Origin: Nostoc indistinguendum CM1-VF10
Lineage (GTDB): Bacteria; Cyanobacteriota; Cyanobacteriia; Cyanobacteriales; Nostocaceae
NCBI GenBank assembly: GCA_019359215.1
Contig: JAHHHS010000081.1
Location: 1 to 32,699 of the forward strand
DNA length: 32,699 bases
Direction: 5' to 3'
The notes beneath the pieces are model-generated. The model was not told where the DNA came from, did no database searches, and saw only the letters and a list, made by a program, of their open reading frames with translations. The translations under genes were made by a program, and so were the position numbers. Each line of letters begins with the position of its first letter. Position 1 is the first letter of the stretch. Positions 17,426 to 25,748 of this stretch are shown in pieces.

Positions 17426-17498
17426 TTTCCTCTTGTCGAATTGACGTAAAAAATGCCACACCAAGGTATTATCATCAAGTAGTTTTACGAACTATGTG

Positions 17499-18962
17499 AT
17501 GACCAGGAAAATTTCTCTTAGCTTGATGCTGCTGTTTCTAGGTACTCAAGTTGGTGTTACCCAGCCAGCAGCTAAAGCACAAACCCCAGTTGTACCAACA
17601 ACTACCACAAAATCAATTTGCTCTACGCAACTGGGAACAGCTATAGATGCTGTAATCAATCGCCCATTATTCACTCGGGTGCGTTGGGGAATTTTGGTGC
17701 AACCCGTGTCAACGGGGCCAATTCTTTACAGCCGGGATGCTCAAAAATATTTTACTCCCGCCTCTAACATCAAATTGCTGACAACAGCAGCAGCATTGCA
17801 GCAATTGGGTGCTAATTTTCGGATTCGCACTTCTATTTATCAGAATGGTAATGGTGTTTTACGTGTTGTCGGTAGGGGAGATCCCAGCTTAAGTGATACT
17901 CAACTGCAAACATTGGCACAGCAGTTAAAACAGAAAGGTATTACGCAAATTCAGCAGTTGATAGCTGATGATAGTTATATTCAAGGTGATATTGTTAATC
18001 CCACCTGGCAATGGGAAGATGTGCAGTCAGACTATGGCGCACCAGTCAGCAGCTTTATTCTAAATCAAAATATTTTTAGCTTAAAACTTGTACCGCAGGC
18101 TGTAGGTAAATCTTTACAAGTAGTGTGGACTGATATTAACGAGGCGAGACAGTGGCGGACAATTAATCAGTCTGTAACGGTTGCACAAAATCAACCAACC
18201 TACGTTAATGTTACCCGCGAATTATCAGGAACAGTATTACGGATTCAAGGACAATTAACAGCAAACTCTGAACCGTCTTTAATAGATTTGCCGGTAGTTG
18301 ACCCTAATTATTACTTCTTACGGCGCTTCCGTACTGCTTTGGCAACAGAAAAAATTCCTTTGGGTCAAACATTAGTCGTAAGCGGTGGTGTTAATCAAGA
18401 AGAAATGGCATTTGTAGAGTCGCCACCTTTATCTGAATTATTAGCAGAAACGAATCTAAATAGTAATAATCTTTATGCTGAGGCCCTGCTGAGAGCATTA
18501 GCTGTAAAAAAACTCCGACTGAAAAATCAAACTAGTGCTGATCTAGGTTTGGAAGTTGTTAAAGCGAGTTTAACTCAATTGGGAGTTGATCCAGCAAATT
18601 ATATTTTAGTGGATGGTTCGGGTTTATCACGTCGAAACTTAGTGACACCAGAAGCTTTTGTCCAAACTTTGCGAGGAATAGCAAGAACACCAACAGCATA
18701 TCTGTATCGCGCATCTTTACCCGTAGCAGGTAAAAGTGGAACCTTGAAAAACCGCTTTCAAGACACATCTGCTGAGGGCATTGTGCAAGCAAAAACAGGT
18801 ACGTTAACGGGTGTAGTTTCTTTATCTGGATATATGAATGCGCCTAAATATGAGCCGTTAGTTTTTAGTATTATCGTCAATCAATCAGAACAACCTGCAA
18901 CGGTTTTGCGGCAGGCAATTGATGAAATTGTTGTGTTATTAACGCAATTGCAGCCTTGTTAA
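17499..18962 (+). CDS. dacB: D-alanyl-D-alanine carboxypeptidase/endopeptidase, PBP4 type
   Basis: A class C-type penicillin-binding protein (peptidase S13) acting on peptidoglycan in the periplasm, trimming or cutting peptide cross-links. A signal peptide covers ~28 residues (ISLSLMLLFLGTQVG to a likely cut near AKAQ). The three active-site motifs are present: SxxK as SNIK in FTPASNIKLLT, SxN as SNN in NSNNLYAEALLR, and KTG in VQAKTGTLTGVVSLSG. The length of about 487 residues fits the family. ATG at 17499 or GTG one codon earlier can start it; no good ribosome site is seen. It is a single gene whose end faces a convergent acetyltransferase 16 bases away. Cyanobacteria often carry more than one such enzyme, so this may not be the only copy. 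Confidence 0.92.
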   Translation: MTRKISLSLMLLFLGTQVGVTQPAAKAQTPVVPTTTTKSICSTQLGTAIDAVINRPLFTRVRWGILVQPVSTGPILYSRDAQKYFTPASNIKLLTTAAALQQLGANFRIRTSIYQNGNGVLRVVGRGDPSLSDTQLQTLAQQLKQKGITQIQQLIADDSYIQGDIVNPTWQWEDVQSDYGAPVSSFILNQNIFSLKLVPQAVGKSLQVVWTDINEARQWRTINQSVTVAQNQPTYVNVTRELSGTVLRIQGQLTANSEPSLIDLPVVDPNYYFLRRFRTALATEKIPLGQTLVVSGGVNQEEMAFVESPPLSELLAETNLNSNNLYAEALLRALAVKKLRLKNQTSADLGLEVVKASLTQLGVDPANYILVDGSGLSRRNLVTPEAFVQTLRGIARTPTAYLYRASLPVAGKSGTLKNRFQDTSAEGIVQAKTGTLTGVVSLSGYMNAPKYEPLVFSIIVNQSEQPATVLRQAIDEIVVLLTQLQPC

Positions 18963-18978
18963 TATTATTGATATCAAA

Positions 18979-19482
18979 TCAAACAACAGGTTGACTAATT
19001 CGGAGTCCCATGATGTTCAAATCACATTCAATGCTGTCAATTTCGGCAACTTTAGGTAAATGTCCCCAATCTTTAAAACCAAATGTTTCAAAAAGTTTTA
19101 AACTGGGTTGATTGTGAGCAAAAATGAAGCATACTAGGGTCTTTAAACCCAAACTAGGGCTTTCGCTAATTGCTTGTGCTAATAGTTGTCGCCCCAAACC
19201 ACACCGTTGAAAGCGAGGGGCGATATAAATACTAATTTCGGCAGTAGAACTATAGGCGGGTCGTCCATAAAAGGATTGGAAACTAAGCCATCCAGCGATT
19301 ACTCCTTCTACTTCGATTACCCAAAGTGGGCGTTGTGAAGGCGATCGCGCCTTAAACCAGGGAAGGCGACTTTCCACAGATACTGGCTCTAAATCAGCAG
19401 TTGCCATGCGGCTAGGAATTGCAGCATTATAAATTGCCACAATTGCAGGCAAATCAGTTTCAGTGGCATGGCGAATAGTCAT
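18979..19482 (-). CDS. GNAT N-acetyltransferase, phosphinothricin/MnaT-like
   Basis: A 167-residue acetyl-CoA-dependent acetyltransferase. The N-terminus MTIRHATETDLPAIVAIYN is typical of the Pat/YncA branch. The core strand and acetyl-CoA loop read IYIAPRFQRCGLGRQLLAQA (the R/Q-x-x-G-x-G/A type), followed by NQPSLKLFETFGFKDWG, where relatives place the last helix and beta bulge. Members acetylate small amino-acid-like amines such as methionine sulfone or phosphinothricin; the natural substrate here is not known. It converges with the PBP4 gene. The remnant of an oxidoreductase gene lies upstream on the same strand (19543-19611). Confidence 0.88.
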   Translation of the reverse strand: MTIRHATETDLPAIVAIYNAAIPSRMATADLEPVSVESRLPWFKARSPSQRPLWVIEVEGVIAGWLSFQSFYGRPAYSSTAEISIYIAPRFQRCGLGRQLLAQAISESPSLGLKTLVCFIFAHNQPSLKLFETFGFKDWGHLPKVAEIDSIECDLNIMGLRISQPVV

Positions 19483-19542
19483 TGCTACCGTCTCGGAAAA
19501 AAAATCTTGAGAAAATAATACAGCGTTACGGAAGCTGTAATA

Positions 19543-19611
19543 CTATCTCACCAGAATAGTTTTGGCTCCCCGTTGCGCCGCTTGGATGGCAGCCGCAGTT
19601 AATATTAAATC
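19543..19611 (-). pseudogene. Relic of an FAD/NAD-binding oxidoreductase gene
   Basis: A 22-codon minus-strand open stretch, closed by stops on both sides, reads TAAAIQAAQRGAKTILVR near its end. This closely resembles the first Rossmann helix and second strand of FAD-dependent oxidoreductases (usually GGxxGxxAAIQAARRGAKTILVSE). No start, no glycine motif and no downstream remainder are present, so only a gene crumb survives. Confidence 0.5.
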
Positions 19612-19680
19612 TCAAACTTGATAACCTAACCTGAACCACTAAATGTTACATCTAGTATCGTTGAGCGGGAAAAAACCAAC

Positions 19681-20727
19681 GTGAAAGCACAGGTATTTAG
19701 AGGCGTTAATCAACTTTCTTACGAAGATATCCCAGTTCCAACCCTAGAACCAGATGAAGTGCTGGTACAGGTGCGCGTTGTGGGGTTATGTCAGTCAGAT
19801 ATTAAAAAAATTCGTTATCCACTATATGAACCACCGCGCATTTTTGGACATGAAACTGCCGGCACGATCGCAGCAATAGGCAATAATGTCAAAGGTTGGC
19901 AAGTTGGACAACGGGTAGCAGTGATGCACCACATCCCTTGTATGCGTTGCGCCTACTGCCTAAATGATAATTTCTCTATGTGCGATGTTTACAAAAACAT
20001 CTCCACTACCGCAGGCTTTAACGCCAGTGGTGGCGGTTTTGCTGATTATGTCAAGGTTCCCGGACATATTGTGGAAAATGGTGGGTTGATTCCTATCCCG
20101 GATAACATCAGTTTTGAAGAAGCGAGTTTTGTAGAACCAACTAACTGCTGCTTGAAGGCAGTGAAAAAAGCCCAAATTGCTCCAGGACAAACTGTATTAG
20201 TTACTGGTGCTGGGCCAATTGGGTTAATGTTTATCATGTTGGTGAAGTATTTCGGAGCAAAAGCGATCGCTACCGATTTACTACCTTCTAGAATTGAAAA
20301 AGCCTTGAGTATCGGTGCAGAGGCGGCTTTTGATGCCCGTGATCCCGATTTAACAGCAAAAATCCATGCGCTAACTGGTGGACTGGGTGTTGATATTACT
20401 CTGCTGGCTGTTCCTAGTGAGAAAGCCTTTTTTCAAGCACTTGATAGTACTCGCAAAGGTGGCAAAATATTATTTTTCGCCGAATTCCCTGATGAGGTGG
20501 AAATTCCAATTAATCCCAATATTCTCTATCGTCGAGAAATTGACTTGATAGGAAGTTATAGCTCATCTTATCGGCTTCAGAGTTTATCAGCTGATATTGT
20601 ATTTAATCAGCGAATAGATGTAAAAGCGTTGATTAGCGATCGCTATCCATTGAAAGATTTATCAGCAGCTGTTGAGCAAGCGATCGCACCTACACCCGAT
20701 ACTTATAAAATCTTAATTTATCCGTAA
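19681..20727 (+). CDS. Zinc-dependent medium-chain alcohol/polyol dehydrogenase
   Basis: A 348-residue NAD(P)-dependent dehydrogenase of the zinc MDR superfamily. Catalytic zinc ligands are seen in VGLCQSDIKK (Cys), FGHETAG (His, Glu) and a later Glu in FVEPTNCCLK. The structural zinc lobe has four cysteines in CMRCAYCLNDNFSMC. The Rossmann motif is VTGAGPIGLMF and an acidic residue after the second strand (ATDLLPSR) favours NAD. Its type is closest to sorbitol, threonine or galactitol-1-phosphate dehydrogenases; the substrate is not decidable. It starts with GTG at 19681, without a strong ribosome site. It stands alone before a repeat-filled spacer. Confidence 0.88.
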   Translation: MKAQVFRGVNQLSYEDIPVPTLEPDEVLVQVRVVGLCQSDIKKIRYPLYEPPRIFGHETAGTIAAIGNNVKGWQVGQRVAVMHHIPCMRCAYCLNDNFSMCDVYKNISTTAGFNASGGGFADYVKVPGHIVENGGLIPIPDNISFEEASFVEPTNCCLKAVKKAQIAPGQTVLVTGAGPIGLMFIMLVKYFGAKAIATDLLPSRIEKALSIGAEAAFDARDPDLTAKIHALTGGLGVDITLLAVPSEKAFFQALDSTRKGGKILFFAEFPDEVEIPINPNILYRREIDLIGSYSSSYRLQSLSADIVFNQRIDVKALISDRYPLKDLSAAVEQAIAPTPDTYKILIYP

Positions 20728-20760
20728 CAGGGAGATTAGGGAGATGGGGGAGTGTTAAAC

Positions 20761-20793
20761 CAATTCGCAATTCGCAATTCGCAATTCGCAATT
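20761..20793. repeat. Heptamer array TTCGCAA
   Basis: At least four consecutive copies of CAATTCG occur in phase. A shorter related array lies at 32431-32453. Such short tandemly repeated repetitive sequences are a hallmark of heterocystous cyanobacteria. Confidence 0.85.
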
Positions 20794-20919
20794 ACATTTT
20801 GTGTTAGCGAAGCGTTAGCGAGTCTGCGAGCGTCCGGGGATTTAGACCCCGACACAAAACGCGCTGCCTATAGAGGCAGGGGACTTAAACCCCCAAAGTT
20901 CGTTAAAAGTAGAATTTTA

Positions 20920-21003
20920 AAGCTCAAAGGTTCAACGACGAAGCTCAAAGGTTCAACAATAAAGCTAAAAGGTTCAACAATGAAGCTCAAAGGTTCAAAG
21001 TTC
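20920..21003. repeat. Four 21-bp tandem repeats
   Basis: The units are AAGCTCAAAGGTTCAACGACG, then near-identical copies ending CAATA, CAATG and AGTTC. The period is 21 bp, two helical turns, immediately upstream of the phosphate transporter gene. Confidence 0.85.
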
Positions 21004-21062
21004 ACCCTTAAAAGCTCAAGTCTCATCCTCATCTCTCTCACTTTCCCCTTGTCCCCAACAAA

Positions 21063-22340
21063 ATGCTTATTACCCTACTTTTCGTAGCTCTACTAGCTTT
21101 CTATGTCGCCTGGAATCTCGGAGCAAATGATGTTGCTAACGCGATGGGAACCTCTGTAGGCTCCAAAGCTGTTACCCTCAAACAAGCGATAATAATTGCC
21201 GGGATATTAGAGTTTACGGGTGCTGTATTGTTTGGACATGAGGTAACGGAAACTCTCGCAACGAAAATTGCGAATCCTGCTTTATTCGCAGCTACACCCC
21301 AAATATTCGTAACTGGAATGGTAACGGTATTAATATCCTGTGGTGTGTGGTTGCAAATTGCCACATCACGAGGTTTACCAGTCTCATCTTCTCATGCGGT
21401 TGTTGGTGCGATCGCTGGATTTAGTTGGGTAGCTTTGGGAGTAGGTGCAATTGATTGGTCATCAATTGGCTTGATCAGCATTGGCTGGGTTTTAACGCCA
21501 TTAATTAGTGGTGCGATCGCTGCTTTATTTTACAGTCAAATCAAGCACTGGATTTTGGATCAACCCAATCAAGTAGTGCAGTTACAAGAATGGATTCCCT
21601 GGTTGAGTGCTGCGCTGCTAGGGGTATTTGGCGTAATTGTATTACCATCGCTGACTCAACCGCTAACCAATTTTGTAATTGAGCTTGGCTTTAACATCCC
21701 CGCTTACGACATCCCACTGTTAACGGGTGCTATAGCAGCAGTTGGACTCACAATCATTAGTTGGCGACAACTAGGGAAGACGGGAGATAACAAAGAACTA
21801 CTCTCCACTCCCCAGTCCCCAATCCCCAATCCTGTAGAAAGATTATTCGCTCGATTCCAACTGCTAAGTGCTTGCTTTGTAGCTTTTGCCCACGGTTCTA
21901 ATGATGTGGGAAATGCGATCGCTCCTTTAGCTGCGATCGTCTACATCAATCGCACTGGTAGCGTACCTACAGATGGTATCACCATCCCCATTTGGATTTT
22001 AATCCTTGGCGGTGCTGGTATTGTTGGTGGTTTGGCTGTCTGGGGTAAAAAAGTCATCGCCACTATTGGCGAAAATATTATTGCTTTGCAACCTAGTAGT
22101 GGATTTTGTGCCGAACTTGCTACTGCTACCACCATCCTCATCGCCTCCCGGCTAGGTTTACCAGTCTCCACCTCCCACGCTCTTGTCGGCGGGGTAGTTG
22201 GTATTGGACTAGTGCAAAATATCAAGTCGATTAAGTTTAAAACACTACAAGGCATTGCCGCCGCATGGCTAATTACAATCCCCGTGAGTGCTATCCTTAG
22301 CGCTGCCATCTTTAGCATCGCCAGGATTTTATTTCTCTAA
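21063..22340 (+). CDS. pit: Inorganic phosphate transporter, PiT family
   Basis: A 425-residue cation-coupled phosphate carrier in the inner membrane. It has the two inverted PiT signatures: GANDVANAMGTSVGSKAVT near the N-terminus and AHGSNDVGNAIAPLAAIV in the second half, plus the paired LPVSSSHAVVGAI and LPVSTSHALVGGVVG motifs. About ten to twelve hydrophobic segments are seen. The central cytoplasmic loop contains a Pro/Ser-rich stretch (LLSTPQSPIPNPVE) encoded by a CCCCAGTCCCCAATCCCCAAT short tandem repeat, apparently an insertion tolerated in the loop. The start ATG directly follows the repeat-filled spacer. It is low-affinity-type uptake by family; no regulatory pho box was identified. 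Confidence 0.93.
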   Translation: MLITLLFVALLAFYVAWNLGANDVANAMGTSVGSKAVTLKQAIIIAGILEFTGAVLFGHEVTETLATKIANPALFAATPQIFVTGMVTVLISCGVWLQIATSRGLPVSSSHAVVGAIAGFSWVALGVGAIDWSSIGLISIGWVLTPLISGAIAALFYSQIKHWILDQPNQVVQLQEWIPWLSAALLGVFGVIVLPSLTQPLTNFVIELGFNIPAYDIPLLTGAIAAVGLTIISWRQLGKTGDNKELLSTPQSPIPNPVERLFARFQLLSACFVAFAHGSNDVGNAIAPLAAIVYINRTGSVPTDGITIPIWILILGGAGIVGGLAVWGKKVIATIGENIIALQPSSGFCAELATATTILIASRLGLPVSTSHALVGGVVGIGLVQNIKSIKFKTLQGIAAAWLITIPVSAILSAAIFSIARILFL

Positions 22341-23036
22341 TAATTATTAATATTTCTCTAACTTTTTCTTCTACTGCATCTACTCAAAGTAAACCTGGAC
22401 TGCAACAACACCAAAAAAGCGTGTTTTTGCAGAACTGCTGCTCATTCATTAGAATGTTGTGCAGGGGATAGCGTAACTTTGAATTTCTACAACAAGATAC
22501 TTTAATCTCCGTTTAGAGATATAAACTGTCACACAAGTTACATTCCACAAAAATTTACAGCTAATTTTGCAAGTCAGACAATTTTGTGGCGATGTCTGGG
22601 GACAAGCCGCTTTGCGCCTACGCATACGCATCTGTAAATCTTTGACAACTACTATCGGCAGCACAACAATAAATATCTATTTGGAGTGAGATTTATTTAA
22701 AAGTAAAAATCTCATTAGCAAATAGTTGATGTAAATTAAACTGACCAAAAAAAGGTTTTAGTTCAAGGCATTTACAGCCATACAGACAAACTAAAACTCA
22801 AAATCTAAAATCCAATGACAAAACACTTGTCAATGCTGAAGAAAATACTGTGTATTCAGTATTAGTACAAATTTAATACTTTGCCAAGTTGTGCTCAGTA
22901 TGACAGAATTGCGCTGAAATGCGGAAGTGCTGTTAGAATTTTTAATTTATCTGACAAAATACAAGAAATTAGTATGAGCGCTAATAAAGTGTACCGGAAG
23001 CAGCTTTATCGTCAAGATGTTAGAGGTTAGAAGCTA
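22341..23036. other. 696-bp AT-rich spacer
   Basis: No supported gene. A weak hairpin TGAGATTT / AAATCTCA lies at about 22687-22714 and could end transcription. The rest is AT-rich with no tRNA or clear RNA structure. The 71-codon minus-strand frame at 22449-22664 has no recognisable features and is not accepted. Confidence 0.5.
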
Positions 23037-25451
23037 ATGGGGCGATTCGAGAAGCAACCAGAAAACCCAAGAGTCAGAGGCGAGCTATCCAGAGCAGCAG
23101 AAAATGCTCTTTGGGCTGTAGTTGAAGATTTAGAAAATCTTCAGCAGAATGTCCTCAGAGGGTTACAAGAAGACGTAAAGCGGCTTCAGTCAGAAAAAAA
23201 TCGATTGTCTGATGACATTCAAAGCTTGCTAGAGGAAAAAGAGCATTTACAACAAGTGCGCCAAATTACTGAGCAGCAAGTGTTAATTCGGCAACTTGCA
23301 GAAGTTCTAGCAAAACATATATCTTCACAATTGCAATCTTCTCTGGCAACTTTAGCGAACCAAACCATAGACGGCAAGTCTTATGAACAAGCTGCGCTTA
23401 AATCCGCTGAAGTAAGCAGCAATGTAGTAGGTGAAATCAATGAAAAAGTCGAACATATGTTTGACAGCTTAGATGACACCGTTACTGTAACCTTTAACTC
23501 CCTGCAACAGGAGCTGAAGAACTATCAAAGTAATCTTTCCCAACAGTTGTCACGGATGTACAGCCAGCAGCAGCAAGGGGAAACGATTTTGACGGAGTTT
23601 GTTAATCGCCTGCATGGAGAACTAGAAAAAACTATAGAAGAAACTTCACGTAAATCAGCAACAACAGGTACACCTACTGTTTTGCAATTTACGGAACCAG
23701 AAAAAAATAGTTCTTTTGGGACATCCTCGCCACAAGTTGGCGAAGTAGCAAGAAATTTCTCTGAGCCAATTTCCCCCATCCCTAATAAATTTTCACCAAG
23801 GGAAACAATATCAGAGTCGACTGTTGTTAGAGAAAATCCCGCGAATCCAATTTCTGCCCCCAGCAAAGACTTGTCCCAAAGGGAAACAATATCAGAGTCG
23901 ACTGTTGTTAGAGAAAACGCCGCGAATCCAATTTCTGCCCCCAGCAAAGACTTGTCCCAAAGGGAAACTAAATCAGAGCCGACTGTTGTTAGAGAAAATC
24001 CCGCGAACCCAATTTCTGCTCCCAGCAAAGACTTGTCCCAAAGGGAAACAATATCAGAGTCGACTGTTGTTAGAGAAAACGCCGCGAACCCAATTTCTGC
24101 TCCCAGCAAAGACTTGTCCCCAAGGGAAACTAAATCAGAGCCAAATGCTACCGTAGTTCCGCCACCAAAAGAAAACCCTACTGAACCAATTTCTGTCCTC
24201 AATAAAGATTTATCAGAAAGCGAAACTACATCAGAGCCTCCTATTGTATCTGTGCCACCGACGGAAGCAATACAACGTTTACGGAGGAGAAACGCTGGTG
24301 AACCAACTTCTGTTACCCGCAAGAACGTGTCGCAGAGCAAAGTTAAATCCCCGCCTTCTACTGCGCTAGAGCCGCAGGCGGGAGCAAAACCTCCACAATC
24401 GCGATCGCGCAATTCTTCAGGTTTATCGCCGCTCCAAATCGGTTTCTTATTAATTGTCTTATCGGCAGTATTATCGTCGCTTTACAACGTAGCCATTAAG
24501 ATAATTTTCCACGAAGGTTCTCAAATTTTTGGAGTATTAGAGGTAGAGCGTTTGCTGCCGCCGACTTTGGGCAATACTCTGTTAATTTTGACCCTACGGT
24601 TTATGGTAGTGGTACCACTGATGGTACTGTTGTCTCCAATACTGCATCCAACATTGTGGCAAGACTTAGAAAACTTGGCTAACTCAGCCCGAGGAAATCC
24701 CACAGCTGCTAATACAGCTAGCAAGCGGATTTTGCTGTATTCAATTATGAGTGGGTGCTTTTTGTTTTTGTCTCAGGTACTCATATACACTGCGATCGCC
24801 CAAGTCACAACTGGAATGGCGATCGCACTGTTCTTTATCTATCCGATGGTTAGTGGTCTATTCTCGTGGTTTTTGTTTCGTGATCGCCCTACCATATTCC
24901 GCATCGGTGCGATCGCCGCGATATGCTGCGGTGAATTGTTGGTTTTGGCAGGTTCTCCCAGCACAGGTATGGGTAATACTTCATTAGGAAGCAGCACCGC
25001 CATTCTTTCAGGCGTGGCTTTTGCTGCCTACATAATTCTGACGCGGGTTTGTGCTAGCAAACTGCATCCCGTGACTTTTACTTTAATTAACTTCGCTACC
25101 ATGTTGCTGTTGAGCTTTATCTGCTTGATGCTACCTTTACCAAGCAGCTGGAACTTAGTAGTTGACCCCTCTAAGATGCTGGAACTCGTTTTAAGCGCAT
25201 TTATTTTGGGTGTACTGACTCTTGCGGGCTATTTGCTAAACAATATTGGTATCAGTAAACTAGGTGCCTCACGGTCAGCCCTCATCGGTGGTAGCATCCC
25301 AGTTTTAACCGTGATTTTCGCTGGGTTAATCATTCAAGAAAATTTAGATATTGTGCAAATCTTAGGAGTGTTGTTAGTAACCTTTGGCGCGGCTGCTTTC
25401 AGTTTTGAAACAATGAAAAATCAGGTTAAACCCTCTAGTCCTACCAATTAA
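23037..25451 (+). CDS. EamA/DMT-family transporter fused to N-terminal coiled coil and repeat linker
   Basis: An 804-residue two-part protein. Residues ~1-210 are hydrophilic with heptad-like coiled coil (LQEDVKRLQSEKNRLSDDIQ onward). Residues ~215-460 are a low-complexity Ser/Pro/Glu linker with four nearly identical 27-residue tandem repeats (about 255-362; unit ETISESTVVRENPANPISAP then SKDLSQR). From ~465 come about ten membrane helices in two EamA repeats (FLLIVLSAVLSSLYNVAIK; later TSLGSSTAILSGVAFAAYIIL), characteristic of drug/metabolite exporters. Ordinary EamA transporters are ~300 residues, so the N-terminal half is an added cytoplasmic or cell-periphery domain. The start ATG is preceded by AGAGG. 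The substrate is unknown. Related proteins with this architecture may exist in other Nostocales, but I cannot confirm that here. Confidence 0.85.
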   Translation: MGRFEKQPENPRVRGELSRAAENALWAVVEDLENLQQNVLRGLQEDVKRLQSEKNRLSDDIQSLLEEKEHLQQVRQITEQQVLIRQLAEVLAKHISSQLQSSLATLANQTIDGKSYEQAALKSAEVSSNVVGEINEKVEHMFDSLDDTVTVTFNSLQQELKNYQSNLSQQLSRMYSQQQQGETILTEFVNRLHGELEKTIEETSRKSATTGTPTVLQFTEPEKNSSFGTSSPQVGEVARNFSEPISPIPNKFSPRETISESTVVRENPANPISAPSKDLSQRETISESTVVRENAANPISAPSKDLSQRETKSEPTVVRENPANPISAPSKDLSQRETISESTVVRENAANPISAPSKDLSPRETKSEPNATVVPPPKENPTEPISVLNKDLSESETTSEPPIVSVPPTEAIQRLRRRNAGEPTSVTRKNVSQSKVKSPPSTALEPQAGAKPPQSRSRNSSGLSPLQIGFLLIVLSAVLSSLYNVAIKIIFHEGSQIFGVLEVERLLPPTLGNTLLILTLRFMVVVPLMVLLSPILHPTLWQDLENLANSARGNPTAANTASKRILLYSIMSGCFLFLSQVLIYTAIAQVTTGMAIALFFIYPMVSGLFSWFLFRDRPTIFRIGAIAAICCGELLVLAGSPSTGMGNTSLGSSTAILSGVAFAAYIILTRVCASKLHPVTFTLINFATMLLLSFICLMLPLPSSWNLVVDPSKMLELVLSAFILGVLTLAGYLLNNIGISKLGASRSALIGGSIPVLTVIFAGLIIQENLDIVQILGVLLVTFGAAAFSFETMKNQVKPSSPTN
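23800..24123 (+). repeat. Four in-frame 81-bp tandem repeats inside the EamA fusion gene
   Basis: Repeat starts at 23800, 23881, 23962 and 24043 (GGGAAAC) are exactly 81 bp apart, with a fifth degenerate unit from 24124. Units 1 and 3 carry ENPANP, units 2 and 4 ENAANP, which points to doubling of a 162-bp pair. Near-identity at the DNA level means recent expansion and likely length variation between strains. Confidence 0.93.
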
Positions 25452-25501
25452 ATGACGAGTTCAATCAGGTCGTTAAGTGTTAACTGTTGACGGTTAACGG
25501 T

Positions 25502-25535
25502 TATCAGTCATCAGTCATCAGTCAGCAGTAATCAG
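25502..25535. repeat. Heptamer array TCATCAG
   Basis: About five units of the type ATCAGTC, some with a changed base, follow a pair of GTTAACGGTT-like motifs. Confidence 0.75.
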
Positions 25536-25613
25536 AATAACTGGACTTGTAATATATTTTTAGGAATTTAGCCTGATACGGGCAGGGAAAACACGTATAT
25601 ATAAGCAGTATGA

Positions 25614-25748
25614 GTAGTACTAACTCAAGCAATTGAGTACAAGTACTTGCTTAAGGAGGAGATTTGCAAACAATTAAGAGCATTGCAGCACCTTTTGGAA
25701 CTAGGAGATGAAAAAGTAGCAGAAGTGTTTAGAGTAACCCGGTTTTGA
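25614..25748 (+). other. Short coding-like frame, unknown
   Basis: A stop-to-stop frame whose last part reads ICKQLRALQHLLELGDEKVA then EVFRVTRF, amphipathic and protein-like. Only TTG (25647) could start it, without a ribosome site. It could be a relic of a helix-turn-helix or transposase gene, or chance. I do not claim it is expressed. Confidence 0.2.

Larger units (their letters stand above)
20728..21062. other. 335-bp repeat-filled spacer
   Basis: No real gene is seen. From left to right the spacer holds a heptamer array (20761-20793), a dispersed element with TTAGCGAAGCGTTAGCGAG and GGGGATTTAGACCCC (20811-20900), and four 21-bp tandem units (20920-21003). The open frame across it (20752-21087) is only the repeats read in phase and overlaps the next gene's start. 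Confidence 0.75.

Noticed and set aside
20752..21087. Open frame encoding repeated KLKGST units before the phosphate transporter
   Set aside because: It only reads the 21-bp tandem repeats and heptamer array in phase, and overlaps the true pit start.
22449..22664. 71-codon minus-strand frame with several cysteines
   Set aside because: The composition looks random, there is no ribosome site, and the region is AT-rich spacer.
23525..24412. Long minus-strand open frame (295 codons) with repeated GFAGFSLTTV-like units
   Set aside because: It is the antisense reading of the 81-bp repeat in the EamA fusion gene; the repeat keeps all frames open.
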